Assembly (NCBI GenBank): GCA_013423385.1
Contig: BLZA01000030.1
Location: forward strand, 761,168-825,167
From: Naganishia liquefaciens
Lineage: Eukaryota; Basidiomycota; Tremellomycetes; Filobasidiales; Filobasidiaceae
Reading direction: 5' to 3'
Length of the DNA stretch: 64,000 nucleotides
Shown: piece by piece, positions 1 to 13,164 of the stretch
Layout of the letters: each line of letters opens with the position of its first letter
How positions within the stretch are numbered: the first letter of the stretch is position 1
Notes under the pieces: generated by a model
Seen by the model: only the letters and a program-made list of their open reading frames with translations
The model's database searches: none
What the model was told of the DNA's origin: nothing
Translations under genes and position numbers: made by a program

Positions 1-1344
1 CGTTTCGCTTCGATATGGAATGTCTTTTCGTACTTTTCTCGCCAAAGTTTCCGCCGTTGCTCCCGCTTGTTTGAAAAATATTGTACGATCATGGAGACTT
101 CGTTTGCTAATTGTGAGATAGTAACGATGGCAAACTGTAGCCCGAGCCGCTCAGAAGTAATTTTAACGCATTCTGTTTCAGTGACTTACGGGCAGCACTA
201 GGATTCTGCCGGCGACAGTCGATGGACTGAAATCTCCAAACCCGATGGTTCTTTCGAATCTTTCAGTCATCGCAGAGATCCGTTTTCCAGGAAACCTACA
301 ACATAGTCACAACACTGCACAATTGATCCGTGAGTAGCGTCCCGTGGACATCAAGACTTGACGCTTACCTGTAATAAATCCCATCGAAGTAACTCCAGTG
401 CTCGATCTGGGAGTAGATCAACGCTTGTATCTGCAATCATCGAGCACCATTAGTCAGGAAGATGCGACATTAGCGCAACGGACACGGACGCCGATAAAGA
501 AAAACAAGAATGCGATACTGAGCATAAAGTGTCTATCGAGAAAAGCAAAGCGTTCCAATGAATTCGTTGGTGCAAAGACCGGGCTTTGTCGAAAACGCCT
601 CACCTTCCAGCCAGTCTAACCATAAGGGCCCTTCCAGGCGATTTTCTCTGCTTTCTGTAAGCGAAGATATAATGGTAGACCAGGATGATGGAAATAAATC
701 CGGCCAGAACAACCGAGGCGATCCTGTACCGTTCCCGAAAGCGTTGTCAGCTTGTGCACAGCCAAAATCGAGATTCATTCTAGACACTTGCGCACAAAAG
801 AAGCCCTCGGTATACTGATCTATGAGAAGGCGAGCGAGTCCGTCGGTCTGTGATCAAGAAGCGTTCGCATTTTACTAACATCCAGGTTCATTTCTAGTCA
901 AGGCTCCAAAGACTATCAAATTAGCTATTGCGACCTAATTTGTCGGAAGTGGGTGATTTAATAAAACGACTTGCAGGCCATCCACTGATATCAGCTTACC
1001 AAGGTCTTGCCGACCCATCCGACGGTGCTCAGTGTTGTGGCGGTGGACCAGAATCTCTTGGAGCGAGCCGAGAATCGGACTATCAACAGCAAATTTGCCA
1101 CGAAGTTGAGAAACAGCCCGATTGCACTCAACACAAGCTTGTAGTAATGGCGTTAGCTAGAGACAAGTTCACGCCTGACCTGTTGCTGACTTACGGAAAC
1201 TGTGGGGTCTGGTACAGGTTTGCCGTACTGATTGTACCATCTTTGTGTGAGGGCTGGAACGTCCAATAGTGTCGAGATCGGAGCGAGTAGAGCCGCTATC
1301 AAGGGTACGTTTGGCGCGATTTTCGCAAAGTCAACTTTCCACAT
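1..1344 (-). CDS. TOK1: TOK-type outward-rectifying potassium channel (3' end outside the window)
   Basis: Fungal TOK channels carry eight membrane segments and two pore domains in the plasma membrane and let K+ out on depolarisation. Reading leftward from 1344, joined exons give the family's N-terminal block (MWKVDFAKIAPNVPL, then DVPALTQRWY), a membrane segment (GLFLNFVANLLLIVRF), VAIANLIVFGALTRNEPGY, another segment (ASVVLAGFISIILVYHYIF), RHFMLSIAF, then IQALIYSQIEHWSYFDGIYY leading to the first selectivity filter TIGFGDF (about 232-252). The following exon (ISQLANEVSMIVQYF) leaves the window, so the second pore is not seen. Introns are about 50-70 nt. The start is uncertain: an acceptor near 1383 feeds the codons before Met1344 (RANKHAYNDV), so a short upstream coding exon, perhaps as far as about 1630, is likely. 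It is divergent from the next gene. The family call is firm; the 5' end is not. Confidence 0.88.
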
Positions 1345-1893
1345 GACGTCGTTGTATGCATGCTTGTTCGCTCGACTAGAGAGCTGTGGTAGGAGCGAAG
1401 GCGATCCTTATCCAGTATCGAGTATGATTTGGGTTTCTCGAGTGGCGCGAGCTTGTTTTTAAGTATAATGACCACCCAACATTGTATTGTCCGAGATGCA
1501 CTCGGTCTACGAGCCATCTTTCAAGCGGGGTCAGACTCCACAAATGTCGTCTCATCAGATAGGAGACGTTGTCGATCGCTCCGCCGCGGGGTCTCCACAT
1601 TTCGGCACCCGGCCGGTGGTCTGAAACCATCGTCTCCTCGATCGCGTGGCTGAGCCGAACTGTTCAATGGTCAATAGTCAATGCTCATTGCTGATGAGCA
1701 CCTGGATGCATGCACTAATGGAGGACGCCCTTTCTTTTACTCATCCACCACCTTTCTCGCTCTCGCCTGCGTTCGCGTTTCATACTTTTCTCCCGACATA
1801 TCGGATATACCACCTTTACTTGCGGAAATAGTGGAACTGCCGTCTTCTCGAATACCATAACGATAAACGGGCCACATTCGGCGGATCAGATTC
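1345..1893. promoter_or_regulatory. Divergent intergenic region, channel / nucleotidyltransferase
   Basis: These 549 bases separate two divergent genes and should hold both promoters and 5' leaders. The missing first exon of the channel gene probably lies in the part nearest 1380-1630, where the minus strand is open in more than one frame, but I could not fix its splice site. A pyrimidine-rich stretch on the plus strand (about 1733-1800) precedes the start at 1894. I see no RNA gene or repeat. Confidence 0.5.
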
Positions 1894-4593
1894 ATGGAAG
1901 TTCATCCGGATCCTACACCAACGCCATCTACGGTCGAGGAAAGTGAAACAAAACGGAATAGACGTAAAAGGAATCCGGCGAAGAATTACGCCGCTCCAAT
2001 CAACGGCCAGACAGGAGCAACAAGTGGAGCGACTAGTGGAGAAGCAAACCATGGCTCAGCGCCTCGAAGCGTAGGGCGTCGGCAGCTCGGGAGGACACCA
2101 CGAGTACAGCGCCCAGCCAAGCTGGAAACTTTACAGCTAGGCCCGCTTGATTCTCTGTCGAAGCAGGGCTTATCGACGCAAGACCTCGCAAGGGCAACAC
2201 TGAGGCAGAACGCCGAAAAGAATCAGTTCAAGATCCCTGCTTCACAGCGGCTGGCGCAAAATGCAATCGCTGTAGCGACAGCCCGGGCTCATGGTGATCC
2301 TCTGACGATCCTCGACGGCCAGTCCTTCGATGGACAACACGCTGCAGCCGCTATAGCGAGAAATCCTGCGCACCTGGCTGGAATCCATGGTGCCAAAACC
2401 GATCGGCGACCAGGATATCTCCGTGCGCAGAATATGCCCGCCAAGGTCAGTCAGAAGATCTCTGCTGGAGCACCGGGAGGTACTAGTGCGCCTGGTGCCT
2501 TCAGTAACCAGAATGACTCATGGCGTCGTCGACCCGATGCCACGCAAAACGCCAGAGCACAGCCTCAAATCCGGACCTTCTCCGGCCAATCTCGCTCCAA
2601 TGCCGCCCCTGTCCGTTCTCAAGTTGCCAACATCGCCGGTACTAGATTTGAGAATCCCGCGACGAACATGCGAGAAGTCATCGAAATGCTTGACCGTGTT
2701 CCCAATCCTTGGCCTTCCACGACTCAACCTTTCCTGTCGGCTTATCGCTATACGTTAACTCACCCCGACTCCCGGTCGCAAATACCAGTCCAAGTTCTCG
2801 ACTCAACCCGACACTCTGCCTTGTCAGCCGCCATTCTGGAATCCTGGCGAGCATCCGAGCCGTCCCAGGCCAACAGAGAAACAGTCGCAAGAATTGTGAA
2901 TCAAGTCAATGCTGTCTTTCGAGAGCGATATGGCAAGCGCTTCGACCTTGTCATCGAGCCATTTGGAAGCGTTAGTTGGGGCGGAGAGACCGGCGACACA
3001 GCTGATGTTGACATGACGCTCAAGGTAAGCTTCGGAACGTATTCGATATTTCCCAAGCTAGATATCGTGCTTGCATTTTTAAGGACTTTGCCCGACCTTT
3101 TGGATGTACGTATCGTGATAAGGCTTGAGCTCGGTCTGACTTTTCTTCTGCATCGCAGACACCCGGGATCTATGGCCGAAAAATGAAAGAGATCGCCTGG
3201 ATTTCGGACCCATCTACAATGTCTACGCCTTGTCCAGATTACTGAATGAGGCCGGATACATTGATGTTGAACCCATCAAGTGGGCGAATACACCGATAGG
3301 TATGCCATTTGTTTCGTTTGGGTTCTCGTCATCTCATGCAATTGCGACATCTTGACAGTAAAGTTCAAAGACCCGACCTCTGGAGTTTCCCTGGATTTGA
3401 ATACGAATGACTTAGGTGGCGAGGCGAACAGTCGGATGATTCTGGCATACTGCCGCCTCGCCCCATTTTCACTTCGACCGCTCATTCATACGGTCAAGAC
3501 CTGGGCCAAAAGCCGAAACCTCAACGATTCCTCTGGAGCGAAGGGCTCACCTACTCTGTCTTCTTACTGCTGGACCCTGATGAGCATCGCGTACATGCAA
3601 ATTATCGGCAAACTTCCGAATTTGCAGGATGCTGTTAGCGTCAGGGCTGCTGGTCGAGAGGATTGCGTGATATGGGTGTCTTGGGGCAAACCTCAAGGTC
3701 AAGCGGCGAACATTGGTTTTGCGGAGCCATGCGAGGACGGCTTGGCTGCGGCCGCAGCTCGGGAAGACGATGTTGGGTCAATCGTGAAGGGTTTCTTTGC
3801 GTTCTATCACACCATGTTCCGCGACGACAGGGAACCTGCCGATAAGCCCCTAGCGATATACGATGGCCGGGTACCGAGCACACGTCATCACGTAATTAGT
3901 GTCTGGAAAGGCGGCTTGACCAACCGCAGTACCTCTATTGACGCCAGCAGTAGCTCGAAGCGGCGCGTTGACAAGCAAAAGGGGCAAGCCCGCGGCGGCG
4001 ATGCTGTGATCTCCGGGCTGGAGCAGAATGAACAAACGACTATCGAAGAGGAAGTCGAGAACGCAAACGTGCAAGAGGCAAGTCAAACGCTCCCCAATGA
4101 AAGAGACAATCGTGGCGCAAGAGCCAAAGGTCGGAACAGATTTTTGCCGGCGGAAGAGCTTGCTCGAGGACCTCCTGTAGATGGGTTCGCGCAGCCGCAG
4201 CGATGGGCCAAGGCCGAGCTTGTTGTCCAAGATCCCTTTCTACACGACAAGGTGAGTCATGTACAAGTCGCCGGCATATTACAGTCTGTTGATCAACGGC
4301 TTGCTGCAGAATTGCGCTGTTGCATTATTGAAGCCGAATTTCGAACGAATCACCAGAGTACGTCTCGAATGAGCCTGATATCCTTCGCTCGACTCTTATT
4401 CCTGACTTCCCACCAGGAGTTGGAACGCGCGGTGGACATCTTGGAGGGAGGAGAGTCACTGAATATCCTCTTCGAGAAGGCCGATCCACGAGAATCCATT
4501 AGCCGAAGGAGGAAGGCCAGACTCCAGAAACAGGAGAGGCAAGAGCAGAAATTAGCTCATCTCAAGGTCACGAAGGCTGTGAATCAAAGCTGA
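1894..4593 (+). CDS. Cid1-family non-canonical poly(A)/terminal uridylyl transferase
   Basis: Members of this family add A or U residues to RNA 3' ends, in nucleus or cytoplasm. The protein is about 800 residues. A long basic, low-complexity N-terminal extension of about 250 residues precedes the nucleotidyltransferase fold. The catalytic motif reads GSVSWGGETGDTADVDM, supplying the first two aspartates (DVD), and the third sits in GVSLDLNTND. Downstream comes the PAP-associated domain (LRPLIHTVKTWAKSRNLND, then GSPTLSSYCWTLMSIAYMQ). Introns fall near 3025-3083, 3106-3157, 3300-3358, 4253-4307 and about 4356-4415; the conserved coding blocks resume correctly after each. The last exons read DPFLHDKNCAVALLKPNFER, the usual PAP/25A tail, then a basic helix to the stop. 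The starting Met at 1894 is the first in the long open frame. Whether it is of the Cid1, Cid11/13 or Trf4/5 type cannot be told from the motifs alone; lack of a visible zinc knuckle and the GG after SW argue for an atypical branch. Confidence 0.9.
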
Positions 4594-5233
4594 GAGTACC
4601 GACATGGATATAATTCTCAAGCAATGGTGGTCGTGTAGCTATGAAGCCTATCGACCAATTTACCAGGCAACGACAAACGCCTCTGCGGCCGGGACGATCA
4701 GTAAGATTCCTAGCTTGCGACAGTCAGTCTGATCCGTCCCGAATCAAAGTCCTCGCCTGTATGACTACGCATAGCCCTTTGAGAACGCTGTAAACTGCAT
4801 TATTCGGCTCTACAAGAGCAGATCTTCCGTTACATGTTTTACCGATGCCCATTCCTAGCCAGCATTCTGATGCTGACAGCAGTTTCGATATTCGCTGTCA
4901 CCGTCTCGTTGCCCAGTGTGCGCAACCATGTATTCCGTGTCAGCGCGGAAAATCCATCGGCGGCCGAACCCGGATCATTCATATCATGACGGCAACCGTC
5001 GATCGCTCTCGGCGCTCGCTGCAGACCACCTTTGTGTAGCAATCTTCGCTACTTTTCTTCTATATTTGTGCGAGTACGACAGCAATAACTGCCGCTCTGA
5101 AGCAGTTGCCGGCTTCGTCTCCTCAGTGAGCTATCCTAAGCGCAGGAGCAGAACCGAAAAGAGCAGCGGCTTCACGAGCCTCATTCACCTCGAAAAAAGC
5201 ACGACCTCGCGCAATCGTGTGAAGGGGAAGCCG
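4594..5233. other. Intergenic region before the Doa10 gene
   Basis: These 640 bases hold the 3' end of the nucleotidyltransferase transcript and the leader of the Doa10 gene. The plus-strand frame that enters Doa10 is already open from about 4916, so either this is a coding extension or simply a stop-free leader; the extension has no recognisable motif. No RNA gene or repeat is visible. Confidence 0.4.
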
Positions 5234-8200
5234 ATGAATGCTTCAGGTACGATGGACGGTGTCGAAGATGGTGATGGTGAGTCAGTGCATTCTGCTCTTC
5301 GTACTTTCGAGTTAAATCGCCTTTCTGTTTGCAGATGGAATGATCTGTCGGGTGTGCCGAACGGAGGCTGAACCGGATCATCCGCTCTTCCATCCGTGCA
5401 AATGTTCCGGATCGATCAGATATGTTCACTCGGACTGGTAAGCATTCGATACTGGTCTTTGATAGTTGCTGATCGTCTCTACCAATAGCTTGTTGCAATG
5501 GCTAAGTCACTCCAAGAAACAGTATTGCGAACTTTGTGGACATGCATTTTCATTCCAGAAAGGTGAGTGTAAACACGGCACAGCGATCGTTGTTCCGTCT
5601 TGACTCCACTTATCGTAGTGTACCCTGCGGATATACCGGACGCTCTGCCAGTGCATAGGCTTGTTCGCAAATTGATTCTCGATGTCTTGGGATATCTATT
5701 GTTGGGCTTGCGCGCCATTCTCGTAGCCTTCACATGGCTTGTCGTTTTGCCGCTGGTCATGATCGGAGCTTGGCGGAGTTACTTCATGTACGGTTCTCCT
5801 CTGTGAGTTATGTACCTCTGCTTCAGTTTGATATGCGGTGTCTGACGATTACTCTGATCCCCTAGGGCTATGATGATCGCTGGAAGAACCCCCGAGATCG
5901 ATGTCTCTAACAACACCGTCCAGACCACGCATGTAAAGAACACCACAGAGGCTGGCTTGTCTTTTTGGCAGGCCTTCCAATCATACTTTACCGTAAACGC
6001 GACATCAGCCGTTCCTGCTATGGCCGGGGATGCTGTCGTACCAAGTTCCGGAATAATAATGAGGATCATTCGAGCGTTCGTTGCCCCCCGAATGGAGATC
6101 TCGAAAGTAGGCATCGGAGGCGTGTTCAAAAAATGGACCACGTAAGTCTTTGGAATCGTCAGCTCGCCATCCTAGCGGCTTATCCTCGATCATTCGATAA
6201 GACCCGATCCATTTCTGCCAGAAAGCGTCTTCAAGGGCCAAATCCTAACGGTCGCCATCGTCATCACCTTTTTGGCCGTCTTCCTTCTGCGCGAATGGAT
6301 CTTCCAGAATGCCGGTCCCGGGCCAAACCAGGAGGTCGAAAATGGCCACGTGCCTAGACCCGAGGAATTTCGGGCGAACATGCGAGCTGTATGGCGACGA
6401 CGCCAATTGCAAGATGTCCGCGAAGAGCTCGCCCATCTCGTGGAACCCGCCGAATATCAGGTCCTTCCTCTCAATGATCGGGATGTAATGGAGTTCATGG
6501 AACGAAGGCGCGTCCCCAACCCGATTGCGGATGAGCCCGTTCAAGAACACGATGAAGAAGACGATCAATGGGTTGATGAAGAATGGAAGGAGGAAGACGG
6601 TATACACCTGGATCGCCCCTCCGAACAACTGGTGGACGAAGCAGGGGGGGACTACCACGGGGAGTTTAGCGAAGAATTTGCGGGAGTCACATTCCGCGAA
6701 GCGCACGTCCCGAAAGTCGTCGAAAGGGTGCAGCAGGAAGAAGGTCCTGCTCCAAGTCTGCTACAACAATTGCGTCGGCAACATCGTGAGCATGGAGACA
6801 CCAACATGTCATTCGAGGAATTCCTCCTCTATCAGAGGCATAGTATGCTGGAGTTTCCCATTGGCGAATCGACAAGACCCGAGAATGCAGTCGCGCTGGA
6901 CACATTGCCACCTGATCAACAGATAGAACTTGTGGATGATCGACTTCCAGAAGAGCAAATGCGAGACGCTTACATGCGTCTGTTTCGAGAACCTACTCGC
7001 GGAGAAGAGGCTCACCGCGATCTCATGCTGGATATTCCGCTGGTACCCGACCACCGCCGGGAGGAGCAACGTAGACAGCGGGAGGAACAGCTCAGGAACA
7101 CGGCTCAAGCTGCAGACATTGGAGACTTTGCACCGGACTTTCAAGCGCTTCCGCAGCCACAGGAGCGTGATCTCGCTGCTGCCGATGAACATCACGCCGA
7201 AGCAGAGGGGGGAGAAGTGGTCGAAATGGGTCCTGAGCCAGGCTTTGACGAGGACGACATCGATGACGAAGGCGGATTGATCATTGATGGAGATATTGAT
7301 GGCATACTGGAAGGTACGTTGGTTTACATCCACAGCTCGGAGGCGCAACGACTGAGATTCTGGTGCCTTTAGCTATCGGGTTGCGCGGTCCGATTGCTGG
7401 CCTGTTTCAGAATGTAAGCGATACCACTGCGCGTTGCACGAACGACCGGTCCGCTTATCTTTGTCACTCGCTCCGTAGTTCCTGCTGATCTCTATCGTCC
7501 TAAACTGTGGTATATGTGTGTTGGTCAACGTTCCATTCATCATTGGCAAAGTGCACTTGTTGGTACGTCGCGCGCGAATTTCCAACATTGAACGTGGCCT
7601 AACATTGGTCCTTCGCATAGGCGGATATAAGCTTCATCACACGAGTGTTGCGGCTCCCCATCGTCATGACCCGCTTGGTCACAGATCCCGTGATAGACGG
7701 CATATTGTACTTGATCAGGGGTGTGTTCCATCGCTTGCCGTCATGGATGACGGTGGGGTTCGCATCACGCTGGCTAGCCGATAGAGGCGTTGATGAGGCT
7801 GCCGAACTCACTGTCGGCTCAGCCAAGATCGTCCCTGATGGCCTTGATTGGCTTAAGGAAAGCCACTTCGGTAAGATGACCGGTCCGATCGGTCAATACA
7901 TTGTCGGCCTCCTCCAGGTCTTCCCCGGAGAAGTCGGTTATCGATACAGGAAGCTTTCTGCCAAAGTGATTGCTTTTGGACTGCAAGATACGCCCTCCAG
8001 CCGAGCAGCCGCTATTGCGCTTGGCTTGTTCGACCTCGACCTCATGCTGTTGTTGTTTGCGGCGCTCGGAGAGCAGTATCTTGGCTCGTTCGGAAAGAGC
8101 GTAGCTGATTTGGTTGAACAGCATGGAGTAGTTGTGAAGGTAAGTCCACCCATGCACATATTGGGCTCATGTATACTATGCTCAAGTCTGCTCGCAGCTG

Positions 8201-10568
8201 GGATTCTTCATGTCGGTCGAACTGCTTGTCTTTCCTCTCAGCATGGGATATTTCCTCGATTTCTGCACGTTGCCGCTGTTCCCTTCTGGAACATTGCATT
8301 ATCGGTGGATAGCCCAGTTCCGCAATCCTCTGCTCAGTGCTTTCGTACACTGGCTGGCGGGGACAATGTTCATGTATGTGGCCATCTTCACCACGCTTAA
8401 AAACACACTGACAAAAGTTTCTCCGAATCATCAGGTTCGCCTTTGCCCGATTCTTGTCTACCTGCCGTTCTCTCTGTCGAAAAGGAGCGATGTACATCAT
8501 TCGAGATCCGCAAGATCCATCCTTCAGTCCTGTAAGCGCCAAACCGTAGTGTTATCGCTTTGTCACCTGATCAGCCAATCCGCTTAGGTGCGAGAGATTT
8601 TGGACAAGAAGACTAGCGTTCAACTTTACAAGCTCTTCATCAGCGCCACGATGTATCTGTCAGTAATGGCTATTCCGCTTGGCGGGATGCTGGTGCTCTT
8701 GCGAGCAAGCGGCCTTTCCATCTTGCCTCTCCGATGGTCTTTCAGGTAAGGCGGGCAAGATAGGTTTTTTAAGGGGACAAGCTAAGCTTTTTCGGCAGGG
8801 ATTCATTGTCGACTGCTCCCTTTGATCTTTTGATATTCTTGCTACTTGTCCCGGCTCAATTCAAACAGGCGGCGTGGCAAGACAAATTTAAGAGTATGAC
8901 GAAACTTTGCTTCAAGTCTTTGTCCCAATCTTTGCGCCTGTCTTCCTATTTCCGGGGAGTCAGGACTCCAGAAGAGGAAGTCGCTGGAAAATTCGAGCAG
9001 ACACTATTCAAAGTTCATCAAAATATCAGCAAGTTGGCATCGAAGCTCACCAAGTCAAAAACGGAATCCGACTTCTATGACGGTTCTTATATGAGAGTAC
9101 CCTACGCGTGAGTCGACTGCCGAACTTCGAGAAGTATCTCTAGCCTTAGCTGACATGGGAGAATCCGTTACAGCGACCAAGTAGTTCTCCTCAAGCCTCG
9201 GAAGCATGTATTCATCCCTGTTGACAGCTCCGGCATCCCCAAAACCGACGCGGACAAAGTTCTACTGCTTATGCAGAACAGGGCTGCTACCAAAGCGAAT
9301 CGTGATCCACGGAAAGACTATTGCATGGTATACCTTCCGCCATTTTATCGGATCAGGTTCTGGGCCTTTGGGCTTCTGCTCTGGTCTCTCATATCTTGGA
9401 CTGTGATTTTCACCATTCTCGTTCCTGTTCTGGTTGGTCGAGCCGCAACCTATCATTTCATCGGCCGAGAAGTACACGATGGCGTCAATCTCGTGAGTCT
9501 TATGCAAGCCCAGCTTCTGGGCAGATTCAGCTTGTGAGAACGCTCACATTTGTATCGGTGTTCTAGATCGCCGGTTTCTACACTTGCTTGTTCGCTTTGC
9601 GCATAGGCAAGCGAGTCGGCAAGAGAGTCGCAAGCCTCGTTCGCCGATACTTAGGCACGCCTCGGTATCGCAATCCATTCAGCTTGAAACGCCTCGTCCT
9701 TAAAGAGGTGGATTTCGTCCTTCGCGCGTCCAGATGGGCTTACTTGGCTGTAATCCTTTACTCAGTCATCCCGCTGCTCCTTGGACTTTGCCTGGAACTC
9801 TATGTCATTGCACCGCTAAAGTATGGCAGATCTGATATTACTCCGGTCTTCTACGCAGCCGAAGCATGGTGAGTAAACGCCTTGGCGATTCACGGGACAC
9901 TGTTTTTCTAAGGCCCATCTCTGTCGTAGGTGTATCGGCATTGTCACTATGTCAATTTGCTGGTTCCGAACGGACCTTCGGGTAGCGATTCTTCTCGCTT
10001 TAGGAGCAAGGGTACCTCCACCGGTAGGTGTTAGCCATGTCTGATGTGAACTTCGAACGCTAATATCCTTTGCTGCTAGCCTCGGGACGTTCCAGAAGAT
10101 CGGGTGGCTGCGCGAGTTCATGCTGGTCTGCTTGCGGACGCCACACGCCCTCGCAACTTGCACCGAATCCTGGTACCTGCTCTCCAATACATCACCACGG
10201 CTGCCTTTGGACCGGGCATCGTCTCTGGAATCCTAACTCTGTGCTTCAAGCTGGATCGTCAACAGAGTGCCTTGGCCTGTAAGTGCCATCCCAAATGACC
10301 AGCAACTCAGTGCGCGGATCATGCTAAATGAGCCTTTTTCTTGCGATCAGACCGTTTCATACATCCTGTCCTGTTGGTTTCGGTCGTATCTGCGCGCTTG
10401 TTGACGGCATCCCGACGAAAGGCGGCGCAGTGGAGCGTGAATGCCCTGGAAAGCGAATACTTGGTAGAGCAACGGGTAATCAATTTCGAGGACAGTATAG
10501 GCAAGGGCCGACAAGATGTCAAGGTGTTTGACCCTCAAGTACACGCAGCGGATGTGCATCACGAGTAG
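5234..10568 (+). CDS. DOA10: ER-membrane RING-CH ubiquitin ligase Doa10 / MARCH6
   Basis: Doa10 (Ssm4, human MARCH6/TEB4) is a polytopic ER and inner-nuclear-membrane E3 ligase that marks soluble and membrane proteins with cytosolic degrons for ERAD. Exon 1 ends at 5276; after a 58-nt intron the RING-CH (C4HC3) domain begins: [38 protein letters not shown], then [13 protein letters not shown]. Many hydrophobic segments follow, with a long acidic cytosolic loop at about 6350-7310. Family hallmarks appear in order: [26 protein letters not shown], the TEB4/Doa10 core [46 protein letters not shown], and the conserved C-terminal element with [15 protein letters not shown] ahead of the stop. I count at least 15 short introns. 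The protein has about 1,400 residues, close to yeast Doa10. Met5234 lies 18 codons before the RING, as in yeast and human; an upstream open frame from 4916 offers alternative starts. Confidence 0.95.
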
Positions 10569-10753
10569 GAGCAGTAAGATCGCAGGGGAATCATATGTAT
10601 CTATAGACCACCACACAATGTATAACACAGCATCATTCATGTTCTCCGCGCGTCGCAGTCGCACGTACTTCGTTACCGGGCAAGATATAAGTTGATGGCA
10701 TTGCCCAGGATGATGGCCGGACTGCTTCGTACGATCAGACTTGGTTATATCCT

Positions 10754-11736
10754 TCAATCGTCATCCTCAGAGTCGCTTAGATCCAACTTGAATGGCGCGT
10801 GTGCGACCGGTTGCGCCGCCTCCGATACCGATACCGATGGAACTATTGACTGCGCGAGCGTTGGTGGGAGAACAGGTATCGCTTGCGAGATGGCGGGTTC
10901 TGCTGCCAGAGCATGTTGGCCCTCGGTCGGACCTACTGAAGCGGAAACTCAGCTCTTCTTCGATGAAAGCTCTGGTAAGCAATACGTACCTGGATGTGGG
11001 ACCGTTGGCCCAGATTGATCTGCAACAGTCCCAATGATTTCTGTATCCCCTAATATTCCCATGACCTCTCCCCTAGCTAACGCGGCCAGTTTGCCGGACT
11101 GCATGACGGATTCGACCGGGTAGAGCATTTCCGCGGAAAGTAAGGGCGCAGGTGGGTCCAAAGATGCGGGTCGTGAAGTCGTTGTTGCCAAATTTTGAGC
11201 GTAAGCTATGAGATCATCGGTTGAAAATGTGGCTGCAACCCGGGTCTTAGACGTAGAAACAGATTGCGTGATTGTTCAGAGGATTTACCTTTCTCCGCGA
11301 ATTCGATGTTCGAGATGACATGCTGACCATCAGCAACCAATTCCTCTAGTTCTGTTCCCGTTTGATTGAGCTCTATCAGAATCTTGTCGACCTTATCCTC
11401 TAGCTCTTGAGCTTGCTTCCGTTTGCGTTGAAGTTGTCTCCATCGCTTCTGATGCCGCCGGGCGTGTTCGAGCAACTCGGCTTGCTGCTTGGTCGCTTCC
11501 ACCAGGTTGTCGTATAGCGACGGTATCGCTTCGAGATCCGGTCGAGCTCGTGAAACAGGTCGTGTGCTCCTTGATTGTGGCTGAGGCAAGGAGGCATGGG
11601 CAAGGCTCGAGAACAAGTGTTCCGTCAAGTCGGTCTGGAGGGCGATGTTGGCAAGCAGAAGGTTCCGTAGCGATGTGTTGGCCATCTCGTTCGATGACGG
11701 TCGTGCTGCATCGTTTGCTCGGAGTGGGACTGTCAT
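10754..11736 (-). CDS. MED4: Mediator complex subunit 4
   Basis: Med4 belongs to the middle module of Mediator, which links transcription factors to RNA polymerase II in the nucleus. The protein is about 290 residues. An N-terminal helical part (SLRNLLLANIALQTDLTEHL) is followed by a coiled coil (about 11330-11480: RRHQKRWRQLQRKRKQAQEL), then, after an intron at 11233-11288, the Med4 signature DDLIAYAQNLATTTSRP and a proline-rich stretch ending in MLYPVESVMQSGKLAAL. A second intron (10936-10989) leads to a tail rich in Ala/Pro/Val that ends in FKLDLSDSEDDD, the acidic end seen in many Med4 proteins. Without that second intron the frame would stop 14 codons later in unrelated sequence. The start could be Met at 11736 or the one at 11685; the open frame continues to 11907. 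It is convergent with Doa10 (186 bases between stops). Confidence 0.9.
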
Positions 11737-12083
11737 GAGGCGCAGCGCGATGAGGACTTTGACAAGGATGGAACGAAGGCTATCATCTCCTTTCCAGTCA
11801 GAGTGAATGTGGCTATCTCGAGGTAAAGGGGAAGGAGGTCCCCCTATTAGGAGTGTCTCGGCTGCAACGTGCCCGATCGCTCCGGTCACCCTGGCCCCCC
11901 CCGTCATGCCTCTTCTGATAACCTGTCCAAGTTAGAATCATGTCTAATGCCTGCCCCTCGTGATCTCTCCAGTCGTTGCCTTCTGTCTTTGCGCAACCGT
12001 TCTTTTAAAGTGGTTCTAGACGAGCTACTGGGATTCAAAATTCAAAACGGTGTTCGAGGAGATATCAACGGTCGCGTCTCGAC
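11737..12083. promoter_or_regulatory. Divergent promoter region MED4 / APS2
   Basis: These 347 bases lie between two divergent starts. The minus-strand frame of MED4 stays open to 11907, so part may be coding if an earlier Met is used. I see no clear TATA box or repeated motif. Confidence 0.4.
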
Positions 12084-12900
12084 ATGATCAAGTTTATTCT
12101 TGTGCAGGTGAGTGCGCTTTCATTGTAAGTCTGCGCAGAGTCGATGATCTATTTGTTGGGTCATCTAGAATCGTCAAGGGAAGACCCGGCTGTCCAAATG
12201 GTATATGCCGTATGACGATGATGAGAAAGTAAGCCGTTTCAGGTTCCGCTGTCCGGATCGTTGTGCTCATTGCTGTTGGGATTATCAGGTTCGGCTAAGA
12301 GGCGAAGTGCATCGGCTTGTGGCTCCTCGTGATCAGAAATACCAGTCAAATTTTGTCGAGGTGAGAGCTTGCGCTGTAAGCGATAGGCGGCACGGAAGCC
12401 CTGAATCCGAGCTGGGTGTTTTCCCCTGTCATTCCAGTTCCGCAACGACAAGATCGTATACAGACGATACGCCGGACTCTTCTTCTGTCTTTGCGTAGAC
12501 TCGAGTGATAATGAGCTTGCCTACCTTGAAGCGATTCATCTTTTCGTCGAAGTACTGGGTATGACCACAGCTCCCTTGAGAGACAACATCATTTCTCCAG
12601 GAGATCTGACTTTCTGCTTGCCAGACGCCTTCTTCCAGAACGTTTGTGAATTAGATCTTGTCTTCTCCTTCTACAAGGTGAGCGCAGAACCCTAATCATG
12701 ACTCGATCTAGATCTGATTCCTCGAAATCGCAATCAAGGTCTACGCCATCATGGATGAGGTATTCCTTGCGGGGGAGATCGAGGAGACGAGCAAGAATGT
12801 TGTTCTGGTACGGCGGGTGATCATGTGCTATCTACCCGGACTTGTGACTAAAAAAACCCGCACGTAGGATCGCCTCGACTATCTAGAAAAGCTGGAATGA
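12084..12900 (+). CDS. APS2: AP-2 adaptor complex sigma subunit
   Basis: This is the small (sigma) subunit of the AP-2 clathrin adaptor, which sorts plasma-membrane cargo during endocytosis. Seven exons give about 144 residues, the family length. Exon 1 is only 24 nt (MIKFILVQ, 12084-12107). Then come [97 protein letters not shown] and [18 protein letters not shown], which match AP2 sigma along its full length; the final exon ends [10 protein letters not shown]. The intron after VL (about 12560-12623) stays open, so a naive translation would insert some 20 foreign residues. [20 protein letters not shown] separates it from AP-1 sigma. The gene is complete, with no oddity. Confidence 0.96.
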
Positions 12901-13164
12901 GCATGCACTGCCTAGTGACGCATTGAGGCATCTTGAGAGAGTTTCGTGTGCTTGTACAAAGTGCTTGTGTATTCTGAGCCAGTTGTATCGCCGCTGTATC
13001 CATGTTCCTATTCCAGACCACCCTCACGAGTCGAAGCAACGAAACATCGATCTTATGACAGAAAGTCAATGAAAGATGCATACGTTGCATGAAACAGATA
13101 CAACAGAGGATGACAATAAATAAATGGTGCGGCGGGGCGAAGTTCCTCTTCGCAACAAGTGCTC

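Noticed and set aside
12550-12623. Apparent in-frame insertion in AP-2 sigma
   Set aside because: GT-AG intron; removing it restores [13 protein letters not shown] as in other AP-2 sigma proteins.
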